A stretch of DNA of 64,000 nt from Ascaris suum (GCA_013433145.1 CM024189.1:4708501-4772500); one strand, 5' to 3'. Shown: positions 13,201 to 26,049, counted from the first letter of the stretch. A program made the numbers and translations. The notes: generated by a model from the sequence alone, not told the origin.

Positions 13201-16200
13201 ATTTTGTTCACCAGCTCGTCTAATGATGTGCGTTCAAAGACATTTCCATCGTCCTTAAGCGTGCTTTTTTGATGAAAATGCTATTATTGCGCTGAAAAAA
13301 ATCATGAAAGAGAGAACTAATAAAAAGTGTTGTAAAATGATAGCAAAAAATAATCATTGCCCCCAGCCGTATCTCTCCATTGTTCATAATTAACTAGAAG
13401 TTATAAATTGTTGATTGATAAATGCTATTTTATTTAAGTTTCTTTTTGTAGAGTCGCTGTCATATTCATGGATGATGGACGGCTCAACTGAACGTTTCGT
13501 CTCACAAACAGAGCGCATATTCATATCGCATGATGGGACACTTTATTTTGCTTATAACGTCAAAGAGGATGCCACTAGGTGAGTAAACGTAACGCTTCTT
13601 ATTTTTTCTCTCGAATCCTCGATTTCTCGAACCTTTCTCGAACCATATGAAAGTGCTCAGAGATTCCTTCCCTCAATAATTAGTACTTCTTTAATACTTA
13701 GCCGTTGCTGTAATAAGCTCGGAAAAAAATAAGCTTGTAGCATATAGTATTTTTGGAGCAAATTTTGCGTTACTTTACTCCATGAAAGCGCACAAACAAT
13801 ACAAGTGACCACGACGTTATTCATCTTTATGCCGGCTCCTTTTAATGTTATCAATTTTCTTTGCTGGTAAAAGTTGTGTAGCGAGCTACGTAGCCGACTC
13901 TGTAAGCTATGAAGAGTGAGAGTTGGATGCGTACGCTTAGATCATTGAGGAACGCCATGCGGATAGTTACCCCAGCTGTGATATCATTTGCAGATGAATT
14001 AGTACTGTTTTGTGGAAAACTGGCTGCTCATTCATCATATTATCTCAGTGCATATTGGGAGACAGCATACACAACATTAAATAGCAGAGCAGTGAAAACT
14101 TCATACTGCGCAGAACAGTTGGTTGCTTATATGTTCTGAAGGCGCAGATGATGAAATCTGCTTTTTTTAAAGCTGTGATAGTCAAATTTTCGGTGAACGA
14201 TTTCAGTTTTATTGTGCTGAAGAAATATGAACCAAACCTTTCATCATCATACAGCAATTTACTGCATTTTCAGCTATGCATGTTCGCTTGCACTTTCATC
14301 GACACAAAGCGGAAACTATGGACCGTTCTTTCACTTGAAACTACCACCTAAACTCAGTGAGCTTACTTTTGAGCCACTCATTGATGAGATGCAGCCGCAG
14401 ATATTTCCCGAGTACCCGCTTCTTGGACATACCACCTATCTTGAATGCTTCGCCTATGGAAGGTGAGCAAACTCGTTGTCTGCTGGCACAGTTTTTGAAA
14501 GAGCACTTCTTCTGAGCATTTATATTTCACAGACCTTTCGATTTCTTTTAAGAAAGATGAAATGAATGCTTCATATGTAAAATTATATACTCGGTAGATT
14601 ATTGGCAGTAATGCCCGTAAGGGTGCTGTTTCATCTATGGGCGAGATGGCAGTATGCATGAGCAGCGATTCTGATGTTCATTTTTGGCGCGTCGATGGAT
14701 ACTGCCCTCTCACTGCTACTAAAACAAAGTAACGCTTTTCTTAGGCGTCCCACCTCATTTACTGAACAAATCTTTTGTACAGAAGTGTCCACATTGCAGA
14801 AGCCAACTTTGTCTCAAAGGATTTAAATGCAGCTATTTCTCAGCATTGCACTGGTGGCAAAAATATTATTGCCCCTTTGCATTTAAAGTCACCTGCTTTT
14901 GCTAGACAATTTTGTGATGTTTTTTATGCGTTCTTATATACACGAGGTGCACAATGGTCAAGGTGAAGTCGAGCATTTCAAAAGCACTCAGACCGAGCAC
15001 AGTGTCGTTGCAATTCACAGAATGTAATGATTTTTCATTTATATAAGCGTTGACCCTTCTGATGGAGTCGATGAATTATTCCGTCAGAGTACTAAGAGTG
15101 AAAGCAACGCTGTTCTATGACGTCAGAACCTTTCATTAGGTCGCTGATGGCATCTGACGCCATTTCGGACACTCTGAGTGGAGTAGGCGGACCGGCCAGG
15201 CTGCTGGAGTCAAAGTTTAAAGGCAAAAATAATGTTACCTTTGGATTAGGGGTCGAAAACTTTTCATAGAGAAGTTTGGTGGCGATTTGAGCACATTTGA
15301 AACTGTCGACTTCACCGTTATGCAAATGCCCTTCAATGACATGTTTTAATTTTTTCATTACTTTCTGGGAATCTTAATATGGCAACTTTTGTGTTGGTTA
15401 AACAAAATCTTCCGTTTTTGAGAATATTATGAATCGGGCTATGTTAAAAATCCAGAGAACGCCAGTTTCAGGCCATCGCCTAGTTATCGGTGGACGCGTA
15501 TTGATGGTCGCCCAATTTCGTCCAAAGCAAAGGCAACAAATTACGGTCGTGTTCTAAAAATCGATTCGTTAGAACCGGAAGATTCAGGCACTTACAAATG
15601 CATTGCTGAGAACGAACACGGAGCTGATACTGCCGAAGTGACACTGCTCGTTCAAGGTGAAGACCAGGATTTAGAACTTAACTCTAACGGAAAGAAGTGC
15701 CCTATTTAAATGAAAGTGTTAGCAGCGATGCCGTGGTTTTTTAAGTCTCAACTTTCTTACAAGCTTCTAAGAGCAAAAACGAAAATAAAATGAATCGTTC
15801 TAATCTAAAATAAAAGCTGGGAAGAAATTTGAACTACTAAACAGGTCATCATACGGTACCGCATTCCCCTGTAAAGCCAATCGGAAGCTATCTAAAAGGC
15901 GAAACTTACATTTTCGTGAGTGCTAGTTATTGCGCATATGCTTCTAGTCTTCTAATAAATGATTAAACTAATTTATTCATATGAACTCATTTGGAGATTG
16001 CAAACTAGAAGTTTTAGCGTTTTGTATTTTTCATAGTCTGTCTCCGATCTCAGCATAATTATTTATTCTTTCGGGCTAATTTTAGTGAGCGCTACCAAGA
16101 TCTTCGTTTCGTCGTTTTTATGTTGTTTCCTACTTAATGAAAATCACCTATCAAAAGAGGGCATCATCATGATAGTTAAGGGCATGTTTGTTAGGGACTT

Positions 16201-19200
16201 CTGTACCCAAAAATCGCTTTGAATGATCATTAGCACAAGTGCATCTTCACTTTGATGAGAAGCACCCTCTGAACACATAGTGCTCTGAGATCTTTGAAAA
16301 ACTAAGGCGTTTTTAGCTCCGCAAAAACATTTGTAAGTTGGAAACTTTGCTGTGTACACCACCTTAACGTACCACTAATATCTGCATAAAAAATAAAAGT
16401 ACATTATTAAATGAAGATGTGTTCTTCAGCGCTTCCCGCAATCTTATGGCCATTGCAAGATAGAATCGTCGCATCGAATGCAACAACGGTATTCGACTGT
16501 CATTTAGCAGCTGCAGATGGGAATATCGAATGGTTCCGAGATGCTGTCCCAATTTCTCCGCTTCTCATGTCTTCTGACGACAGAGCCAGATTTCTCATCG
16601 AGGATAACAAGTAAATTCCATAGTGGCATTTTAATTATTAGGGGTCGTTTCTTTCTACAAAACCGCACATCTTTTTCAAAAAATATGGAAGAAATTACCG
16701 AATTTCTATTTGCTGCTCCTCGAGTTTTCACTGTGAACCAAAAGGCAGAAGTAGATCGGGGAGAGGAAGGGGGAGGGGGGAGAGGAATGACGTACACAAT
16801 TATTTCATTCTTCGCATGCTCGATTATAAAGATCTCGAGAAACATTACATTATATTTGAGTCTGCAAATTTAAGGTTGATTATTAATCGGATTCGACCTG
16901 AAGACAACGGTATTTACGAATGCATCGCGAACAACGAGATAGGATCGACAAGCTCATCAGCACGGCTGACGGTCGTCGATTTTATGCCTCGATTTGATGG
17001 CAATGCAATGCCGAAAAGGGTCTTCGCCGTTGTTGGATCGGAACTGGTACATTCTCACCAATATGAATGAATTTTTCTCCAAGCTTGAGAGTAGCTTTTA
17101 GCGTTAGCTGTCGCAGTGAGCTTCTTCACGAAAGAATTTCAAACAGTTACCTAACATTGGGTGGCGGCTGCTGTCCAACGACAAATTTTGAGCACATATG
17201 ACCATAGAAGAGCGTTGTGCTAAGTATTCTTTGTTTTTCAAACGAATCGCTAAAAACGAAGCCCTTCTCAGCTATTTTTGACTTTGGGGTGTCTTGTCGA
17301 TAACGATTTGATGGGAGACTATCAAATTTACAGCATAAAGTGACGCCATTGAGATTTAGCATATCGATCATAGATAACATTATTACGAGACGAAATCTGT
17401 ATGGAGATTCGAAGTTGAATTGGTGAAAGCTGCAAATATATTTCGTCGGTAGACGGCAGCAAAGCAGACACCAGTAAAATATCGCATGCTTCGTGTTCTT
17501 TTCCTACCGCGTACGGCAGACATGAATAAAACGTCGCAATGGTGATATAGCACAAAGAGTGGCAATCACGCGCGCTAAACGTCGCCGTCAAGCACGTCGG
17601 GCCATCATTTAAGCGTTAAATTCCGTTGGCAGGTTTAGTCGCGTCTACGTCACGATCTGCAAGTCCCATCCAGGCATGATCGGAAAGGCTGCTAGCAGAC
17701 ACAGATATTAAGGCAATAATTTACCACACTTGTACAATACAGCGTGCGAACAAAAGAAGCCTATTCACTAGGGCCGCTTCTATCGTAGGGCCTGGTCTTC
17801 TCGTGGTCGCACCCTGCAGGCTCCACGCCACTGTCCGACCTCTTCACGTTTCCGACGACCTCACATAGGCCGGCTTGGACCTGCGAAAGCCTCTAGAATT
17901 TGCAGTCCGGAAACTGGAATGAATGTATGAGCACATTAACCCCTTCCATGGCCTCCTCGATTCTGCTCGTGGTTAACTTGTTAGATAGTCTTTGTTCTGA
18001 CTGTGACCTTTTGACCTTCTTTGACTTACTCTGCACAGCGCACTATTCCTGCTTGATCTATAACCGACTGGCCCACTTCAAATCCATGCTAGGCAACGAT
18101 GATATTCAGCGACAACAAAACCCTATTACGTAAGTTGTGCATTGTTCTAGACGATACCCTGTATCTACCATTCATCACCTCCCGGAAGTGCCACATGGTC
18201 TCGCTATAACGGTGAGCGGTTAAGCAGCAACGGCAGAATACGAGCAGGAAATGATCGTTTAAATGCACTTGTCATCCATCCAGTCCAGAGCGATGACCAT
18301 GGCGAGTATATATGTACTGCTATCAACGTGTACGGTGAAGCACAGTTCAGTGTTTATGTTGTTGTCATCGGTAAGTGTTTATGGTGGTTGAACTGCGCTA
18401 TTCGCTTCGAAGTCACTTTCCTTTGCATAAAAACCAATTTTTCCTCGCCTTACAAGGGAGGGGAATGATGAAACATGTAACTGCGCTCTCCTCTGAAGAG
18501 GATGCAGCAGAATAGACACCACTGCGATTTAATGAAATTGCACGTGCCCTCTTTCGAACACAATCCTTAACTTCTGCCACTCTGAAATCCTTGGAAGTTG
18601 GCTGGCTGTATTTCGCGAACAGGTGGTTCTAAACTGCGTGAATCGGTCCACTTGATTTTTTTTCCAGGGTTCGGTACCGGTATTCATTTCTATATCCACG
18701 CATATTTTATCCGGCACTGATGTTCTTATTCTAGGATTCGGTACTCTCCAGTTTTAGCGCAGACATCTTTCAAACCCAACAAACGTATCGGTTTTATGCA
18801 TCACCTGAGCTTTATGCAAATTTGTGGTGAGAAAGATCATTCTAAATTTCGGATGGCTATGAAGACCACTCTAAGCTGATGAAGTATTTGACCGCATTTT
18901 TGCTCCATACAGAAGTCACATCCCTAACAGGTTCCTTATCGCATGAATAAAATCCACTAAATCTTAATTGAACATGTTGTACGTATGGAGTAATTTTTCC
19001 AGAAAAGCCGAACGTAGTAGTGCAGCCTCCGAGTGAATCCCTCTCTGCTCAAAGCGGCAGCGTCAACATCTCATGTGAAGTGGAGATGTTTTGCGAAAAC
19101 TTAAGCGACTGCCCCGAAGCTCTCTTCGAATGGACGGTTAATGATCGTCCAATTCGTTCACTGCCACAATATCAAAAAGTGCACACGAGGGTAAATTTTT

Positions 19201-22200
19201 GTAGCATAAACTTTGCGTCATTCGACATCCGTATAGTGTCAAACGCTACTGAAAAATTTTACCAGTATTTTTTGTTTACAGAATAACAAAAGCACGGTAT
19301 TTAGCACTTCCGTACACATAGCTATTTCACAGCTTTGGAGAATAGGAGGGCAATGCGAGTGAGAGTTCAAAATCCGTAAATCGACTCTGTAATGTTACAT
19401 CAAAAAAGTGGTCTTGATTTTGAAAGTTTTCAGATGTAGCGAATCGGATAGTGGAGGTTTTTTTGTATAGCAGTCGATGGCTTCCATAATTTTCAGTCTG
19501 TTTATCAAGATGCAGTGTTATTGCTGAGAAGTTCTGAAAATTGTTTAATTATAAAATGCAGTATGACGCCGAGGAAGTGGGTGAAATAAAAAAAAACCCA
19601 CGTCTTATGAATATACCAGATTAAACGGAAAAAGTAGATTGCTGAAATGGAAGCATAAACGCGACTCGGCGCTGTTATATAGCTCAGAAAATTCTGCGGA
19701 TATTTCTTAATAGTAAATGCGGAACAGTGAATGCACTTGAAAATCATTTTGTTGCATGCGAAAATTCTTAAATTTTTGAAACAGTGGGAAAATGCCATTT
19801 TCAGGCTTCGGAAAGTTATGAACCGAACAGAGGTCAACCTTCATCGAAAGTGAAGCAGAAGCTTGAACTCGAGGTAAGATGCGGCGAAGAAAGCATAGCA
19901 GCTTTCCTTATTGATCTTGATCATTTAGAGCTACGGTCCCATCTGCAATTTTGGCGTTAGAAGTAATTTAATCGCGTCTGTACAAACTGTTGCTAGCACT
20001 GAATCCTCGAAATACTCGGAAGTGAATACAAATGGCAGTGAACAGTGCGAGTGGATTCTCTCTTATGGCGATGATAGAAGGTTCTATTCGTAGGTGCAAG
20101 CTTTGTTTTTTTTTCTTTCACAATTTTGTTGAGATGCGTGCATGATTTCCTAATGATCGATTATTGGTGCTTGAAAAATATTGCAGTTATCCCCGACATT
20201 AGGGCTTCATCGACTGGGAAGGTTTGCTTGCACTTCATTGTTTGGTGGCGGAGCATCCGAGTTTGAGCCTAGCTACATCCCACCATCACCAATCGACTTG
20301 CAAGTGATCAACGTTTCCTCACAAACCGTGAATCTGTCTTGGAAACAGCCCTCAACACGTCATCGTGATCGCAAGCATGGCCAGGTTGCCCTATTCCCAC
20401 TAATTCGGCCTATTTTTATCTTTGACTACCATCAGCATTCTCACTTCCCCAATGGATTTGAAGAAGAGGTTTATAAAGAAACAGACGACGTCGATCACGC
20501 ATTCAAGCGTAAAACAAAAGAGCAGTCTGTAAACAACGCCATTTGAATGGAGAATGGTGAGGCACCCATTAGCTTCGTTGTGAATGTTGCGCTCATCTAA
20601 AATGTTGCCTGTGAATGCTGCTGTCGAATCTTGAGATCTTCGAAAGCGATACAAGCATAAAACTGCAATCATTTACTAACCATAATAAGCTTTTTAAAAC
20701 ACAGAGAAACCTTTAAATGCAATGAAGTCGAACTACATTTTCATCGAAATGAAGCGCATGACGTTCTTCTTGCTAAGTTTCTTTGCAAATGTATTCTGTA
20801 AAGATGACATTACCAATATGACGGAGAATGGCTTACATCGCAACCAAACTATACAGCTGCTGTTTGCATGGAGCAAAAAATTTAGATTTTGCTGTCACAG
20901 AGACATCATGTGAAACAAGTAAACCTCTGCTGAGAAGCTTGCGTTTAGCTGTGCAATATTCTCATGTCCCGAATCCCTCTACTCAAATACGGCAAAGAAA
21001 CCTATATCACTTCAGAGTTTACTTTTTTTTGTGCTGTAACAGTAAAGTTCGTCATTTCTTGATTGCTTGCCTTTCAGATAGCTGTTGACGCTTATATGAT
21101 AGATTTTCGAACAAAACTGGACAGGACTTGGAAACCGGTTCCGAACACATTAATATCCACGAAAGATTCGATAATCGTTTCATACACTGTTGCAAACTTG
21201 GAACCGTTCCTATACTATCAGGTAGATAATATCATTGTCACTGCGTACGTCACCGTTTCGGTCGAAGAGCACATTAGCTTATCGTTTCCCATTACCTCAT
21301 TTCATTTATGTAACAGTATTGCCGCACTGAATAAATGAAGTCAGTGTAGTTCTGCGGAATCCATTTCCGGGAAACAGTTTAAAAAATTGAGTTTACAGTC
21401 GTTACATTTTAGCTACGTTGTGGAAAGTTTAGATAGCAGGCAGCGTAAAATCTCTTTTCAAATAGCTTCAGCATAGAACGTAAATTATGAGTTTTAAAAC
21501 TAAACGGCTAAAAGAAGTGAAGGTTTAGCACACTTCGTAAATAATAGAAATCAACATGATGAAATGATGGTTATCAGCATGCGAGTCTGTAAATATTAGC
21601 TTATTACCAAAAAGTAAGAGATGGATGCCGTTAAATTGTTGTAGTTCCGTGTGATGGCACGTGCATCTAATAGAATCAGTCGTCCATCGAGAAGCACTGA
21701 ATGGTTGCGAACACTCCCCTCACCACCTCGGCAGATAATCGGTCATACTTCGTGGAGAAGACTCAATGGAGAGTATATTGTTATCGAATGGGAGCCTCTT
21801 GAAAAGGCAAATTATAACCTTGTTGCTCCTTTGTTATTTCACATGCGCAGTTGTGACGAGGATAGCCCTATGAACTGCATCGTTAGGGATGTTGCCTTCA
21901 TATTTATTGGGCCATTTGTTTAAGAAGTGCAGGTATTAGAAGAGCATTTTCGATAAACACATAGGAGCGCTTATCATAGAATTATTTATCCATCAGTAAG
22001 GCATCAGTAAGACGATATTGCATAAGTGAGGATGCACTGCCGTGCAAAGCTCACATCAAAGAATTGTACACGAAAATTTAATCCTCAAAAATGTTATTAA
22101 TGTTTTGTCGTTTTGGGCCGACATTTTGTCTCCATCACTCGTAGAATTTCGAAAACAAGTTTAAAGTTTTAAACTTTTAAGAGAAGTCTTAAAGAAATAT

Positions 22201-25200
22201 TGTATGTTCAAAAAATACTGTGCCATAAACGGAGAGCTTGCAAGAAAAGGCAACCAAATTATCCGAATTGATTAATTACTACTGCCATCTTCCTCCCTAT
22301 TGTCTTTCCATTTTGTGAGAAATCATATAAATTGCGCATTTTTTAGCGAAACACAGCAATGTTGCCTTACTGAAAATCATTCTGCTTTTAGGAACATTAT
22401 GGTGGACCGAATTTGCGCTATGAAATATCGTGGAATGATGGCACTAAAGAGTCGCCTCAAAAGCAAGCAGTGGTGCACGAGAGCGCTTATATGGTTCGAC
22501 TAGCTGCAGCAGGCGGCGGTTGCCGAAGAGTCTCATTTTCGATACGGGCGGTTAACGATATCGGCAAGGGACCACCAAGTGACGATATGATTGTGCATCT
22601 TTCAGGCGAAGGTTAGCTATGTACAGTGTTTTTTAGAAGCGTATACATTGCTTCGACATAGTAACTCAGACACTCATATTGTTATGTTCGTGCATCGTTT
22701 ATTCTGCTTACCTATTTTTAGTGGCTTTTGAGTGTATTTGTTTGGCCAGCACTGACGATCATTTTTGTTCTCTACGTGATCAGTGCCCTTCCCAGAGTGA
22801 AGTAACGAAAAAATTCAGAAACAGCTGTGTATGCAAGCATAGAAGCGAAGAGGAATGACTGATATAAAAAATTTCCACTTCGATACCTCGAGTGCCACCA
22901 CTCGCTATGACCGAAATATCTGACCGAATGTGGTTGTTTAGCAGTCATTCAGAGTTGCTTAATATGGCAATTAGCATATCACATTACCATCCAAGTTTTA
23001 TTTGCTTAGAATGCGTTAGCGAATTCTTGCATGTTATTAACAGTTGATCAAAAGCCAATACGCAACCACGATATTGTAGGTGTTACAACACGACCTGAAA
23101 TTCTAAATATCCAATATGCTAGTCATCGGGATATTCTCCACTTCGAAATTCTCTTGTCATAGTTCTGTCTGTTATAGCGCCAACTCGCAAGGCGATACAC
23201 TTATTCGCAACAGTGGTCAATTCAACATGTGCAACCATACAGTGGGAGTGGACGAGCACGACAGAGTGCGAAAATCTGCATGGTGTTGAGGTGAGGTTTT
23301 TTGTGTTTAGATTTTCATTCCAGTATTTTTTTTTTCAGCTGCACAAAGGCTCAAAAATAACCGTTCCGCAACACATTGAAAGGGTTCAGGCAATGCTGCC
23401 AGTTGCCCGGAGGAGTTGGGAAACCGTAAGGCAGAAATAAGTGAATTTGGGCTGTTTAATAACGAGCATTAATGTTACGGAAGCTTTTTTACACAGTTAT
23501 TTCTTTGACCGTCTTGAGAAAAAAAATCTATTTTGGCGATTCCCCGCCCTTCTGCTCCCCCCCCCCCACCCTAACTTAAAGTCACTTGGCTACTAGCTTC
23601 GCGTTGGTCAGAAGCTTCGTACCAGAATTGCCGTAAATCTTGTGTTGTTTTTAAATAAGCAACTCTGATTATCAACGGAAGATTACTGTAACATTACTCA
23701 AGCTGGCACGTTCAGTCGCCTGTCGCATTTCTTGTCAGCCATAGCGTACAGAATTAGTTGAACAAAAGCCAAGGAAGAGTGGATTACACTCTTCCGTGGC
23801 TTTTGTTCTGCAGTTTGCTGTAATTTTTAAGAAAAGTGTTGGACTTGTCTCCCACTTATCTCCCATGCGAACAGTTGTAGTTACGAAAAATCCATTTAAG
23901 CTAAGCTGTAAACCATGGCTGAATGCTTCTGACGGTGCGAATGTCAAGTATTCTATACCACTTGGTTTGCCACGATGGGTGACGTGCGGCCTTCAACCAA
24001 GCACCGAATACGCTTGCGAGGTGACGGCATTCGATAACTATGCACGAAGAGGCGAAGCGAGCGAGCCAGTTCATTTCCTCACAAAGCCGTCGCCCCCTCT
24101 GCAAGCTCCAGAAATCACGAAATGGTGGCTGCAAAAAAGGGTACCGTTAGCATGTGTACTTTCCAAATACAGCTAAATACAACCGGAACACTAGCAATTA
24201 CTGGTGATCTGAACGTACTCACAGGATCATTGCTCTGAGGTTCGATGAAATACGTGGATTTTCAAGACGATTGTTTGTCGCCGAACGGTTTACGCTTCGA
24301 GCAACAATGGATATTACTGCGTTTGCTCAACTTCTTGAATAGAATTGATGCTATGCAAACTGAGCGCTCAGTCATTTGAATTTCTTATCAGAGGTAACTT
24401 CCATTCACCGTGATCGGTAGATTAGGTTTGCAGTGATGGAGAAATGGCCGTCCAAACGGCTGCTCGAATTCATACTTCACTATCGGCCAGCATGATTGTT
24501 CCAACTTGATTCTTTTCCGTAAATACAGACTATGAAAGAAATCCAGCAGTTTATATAAATCTTCCGAATAATCTTGAAGAAAGTTGGTTTTTTTCAGATA
24601 TTTTTTCAACTTTTAAGGAGAATATTGACTAAGTGACTCGATTTCATCGAGCAACGTCATTGCTTACAGGGAAGCGGTTATTCCATGTATCTAGAATGGA
24701 GCCCAGTAAAGCTTCGACAGATGCCATCTAACGTCTCCAATGATGCGGGATACAATGTCAGTCATATTGCACTTCCCGTTTATAGCTTGCTTGTTTTGTG
24801 GGTTTACATGCTGTGCATCCTGTGACTTTTTCCACGTAGTGACGTACTTTACACTAATAATTGTACCTTCGCTCGCAGATTGGAAGCTACTGATCTGCTG
24901 AAAGAGCTGCAGTTTTTGTTTGTATCGAATTGGAGAAAATATTTCACGAACCAGTGAAACTAGTTCTTCTTTGGTTATAAACGATCGTATGGTCTAGTAG
25001 CGATCCATCGTGTTCGGGGATCCTAATCGCACCAGATTATTCGAACTGTCAGTTTACTTAGTTCCCGTTTTCGTGAGAATGGCCTCGAAACCATCTGCAA
25101 GAATCCACTCAACACAGATCGGACATCCTTTTTGGTGTGTGCATTTGTCTGCTAAGTTGGAATGAAAGCAGTTTATTTATTGTTTCAACGCTGCAGCTGT

Positions 25201-25854
25201 CAATGTCATGTCTTTACGTCCAGTAAGATGCAAGTGGCGATTTTATATTATCATTGCAGGTTCGAGTCCACGTCTCGGAAACAGCGTCCAGACCGCTTAC
25301 ATTAAAAGTATCAGAATCGGAGCTTCAAACTCTGCGAAATCCCATGGCGAGGATCGACGAATTGAAGCTCATGTATTACTACACCCTCAGGGTACATTAG
25401 CTTATTTGTTACAGTTGCTTAGAACACTCTTACGTTGGGGAAGTCGAAATGGTCTTTTTATCTTGACGGCCCGTATTTTAAGAGACATTTAGCAATGTTA
25501 TTTTAATATCACAGCAGAGTAAACTGCACATGCAAACGTCCTATTACATCACGTCGTGAGCATGGGGAAACGCTTGTGGAGCATTATGAATCGATGACAA
25601 TATGAGAAATAATGCCAACCATTACTTTGATAAAGTTCTAAAATTATCATCAGGTGGCATGTGTATGACTATTCAGTTATGTATACTCATTACAACTATT
25701 TTTACAGATATCTGCTTACAATGAAGGTGGTGAAGGTCCGAGTAGTGAGCCTCGTTCTTTGCGTATCGGCCTATCTTATCGAGATTTTCTATCATCTGCT
25801 TCAATTAGGCGAATCTCTGTGCTATTGTTAATTGTGCCATTGTTATGCTGTTGA
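5388..25854 (+). CDS. rig-6: Contactin-like GPI-anchored adhesion protein (C-type lectin + 6 Ig + 4 FN3), RIG-6 type
   Basis: Predicted neuronal surface adhesion molecule of the contactin family. Exons: 5388-5466, 8927-9129, 9978-10272, 11729-11868, 11992-12185, 12723-12763, 13452-13578, 14274-14462, 15472-15656, 16430-16610, 16875-17046, 18151-18370, 19003-19190, 19805-19873, 20187-20384, 21078-21221, 21645-21821, 22392-22611, 23178-23290, 23339-23425, 23901-24140 (or from 23814), 24670-24756, 25260-25391, 25708-25854. All 24 are phase-compatible and give about 1275 residues. Order: signal peptide 1-26, lectin-like domain about 30-190, Ig1-Ig6 about 195-790 with paired Cys and core Trp, FN3 domains about 795-1240, then a hydrophobic C-terminus ending PLLCC without a cytosolic tail, as for GPI anchoring. 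The short sixth exon (12723-12763) and the weak donor at 10273 are the least certain joins. Insect Contactin has the same architecture, and rig-6 is the contactin gene known in C. elegans; the symbol is inferred from that. Confidence 0.88.
8366..8394 (+). other. G-quadruplex-type motif in intron 1 of the contactin gene
   Basis: Four or more runs of at least three G separated by loops of one to five bases, in a strongly AT-rich intron upstream of the first lectin-domain exon. Whether it folds or regulates anything cannot be told from sequence. Confidence 0.6.
15092..15358 (-). CDS. Possible nested hypothetical ORF in a contactin intron
   Basis: An uninterrupted frame of 88 codons from an ATG, lying antisense within the intron 14463-15471. 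The predicted product begins MKKLKHVIEGHLHNGEVDSF and has an unremarkable, protein-like composition rather than the Phe/Lys-rich look of random AT-rich frames. I do not recognise a family. No convincing flanking exon, acceptor or poly(A) signal was found, and a run resembling a donor (AAG|GTAACA) occurs inside the frame. It could be a small nested gene, an exon of one, a fragment of a retrocopy, or chance. Confidence 0.2.
   Translation of the reverse strand: MKKLKHVIEGHLHNGEVDSFKCAQIATKLLYEKFSTPNPKVTLFLPLNFDSSSLAGPPTPLRVSEMASDAISDLMKGSDVIEQRCFHS
17600..18110. repeat. GC-richer block inside a contactin intron, possible repeat remnant
   Basis: This part of intron 17047-18150 is clearly richer in G+C than the surrounding intron DNA and lacks the A/T runs seen elsewhere. 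No reading frame that I can support runs through it on either strand, and no terminal repeats were seen. A decayed mobile-element fragment is the simplest reading, but no element family could be named. Confidence 0.25.
20187..25854 (+). other. Four fibronectin III domains and GPI-anchor signal of the contactin gene
   Basis: FN3-1 begins with PPSPIDLQVINVSS and NLSWKQP and ends in RVMARASNRISRPS. FN3-2 starts SPPRQIIGH with VIEWEPLE and ends SIRAVNDIGKGPPSDD. FN3-3 starts with APTRKAIHLF and TIQWEW and ends with STEYACEVTAFDNYARRG. FN3-4 has MYLEWSPVK and ends ISAYNEGGEGPSSEP. The last exon closes with a small-residue stretch (SSAS), a short basic spacer and a hydrophobic tail, the usual GPI signal. 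The acceptor of the exon ending at 24140 is uncertain (23814 or 23901). Confidence 0.85.
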
Positions 25855-26043
25855 AATGTACATAAGCTCGTAAGCCATATCGTGGTTGCTAACACATTTC
25901 ACCGTTTTTAACAGAACTGTCTTATGTCACCGCAGTCAGTTCAGCTGAAAAGATTTTTCACTTCAGATTTCTGCTTTAAAAAAACCCCCATTTGGGAGCA
26001 CAATAATTATTTCACATCAGCGCTGACAATGAATGCTTATTGT

Positions 26044-26049
26044 AATAAA
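26044..26049 (+). terminator. Candidate proximal poly(A) signal of the contactin gene
   Basis: AATAAA about 190 bases after the stop codon at 25852-25854. Confidence 0.35.

Larger units (their letters stand above)
11729..20186 (+). other. Six immunoglobulin domain exons of the contactin gene
   Basis: Ig1 (11729-12185) has LPC, IKW and SYHCTAENQ. Ig2 (12723-14290) has IECQAPLHYPS, YSWMMDG and SYACS, matching contactin Ig2. Ig3 (14300-15656) has LECFAYGR, RWTR and YKCIAENEHG. Ig4 (16430-16980) has FDCHLA, IEWFRD and YECIANNEIG. Ig5 (16980-18370) has TIPCIYHSSPPG, ATWSRYNG and YICTAINVYG. Ig6 (from 19003) has NISCEV and FEWTVND; its second Cys (GRFACTS) lies in the exon starting at 20187. Several introns interrupt domains rather than separating them. 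Ig6 carries a charged insertion of about 23 residues from the exon 19805-19873. Confidence 0.85.

Noticed and set aside
16517..16873. 118-codon + strand frame
   Set aside because: It covers an Ig4 exon in the wrong frame plus the short following intron; the correct frames on both sides carry the Ig motifs.
19929..20080. Open segment considered as an extra contactin exon
   Set aside because: Its only usable donor gives phase 2, whereas the next exon needs phase 0. Joining 19873 directly to 20187 gives a normal Ig6 E-F region.
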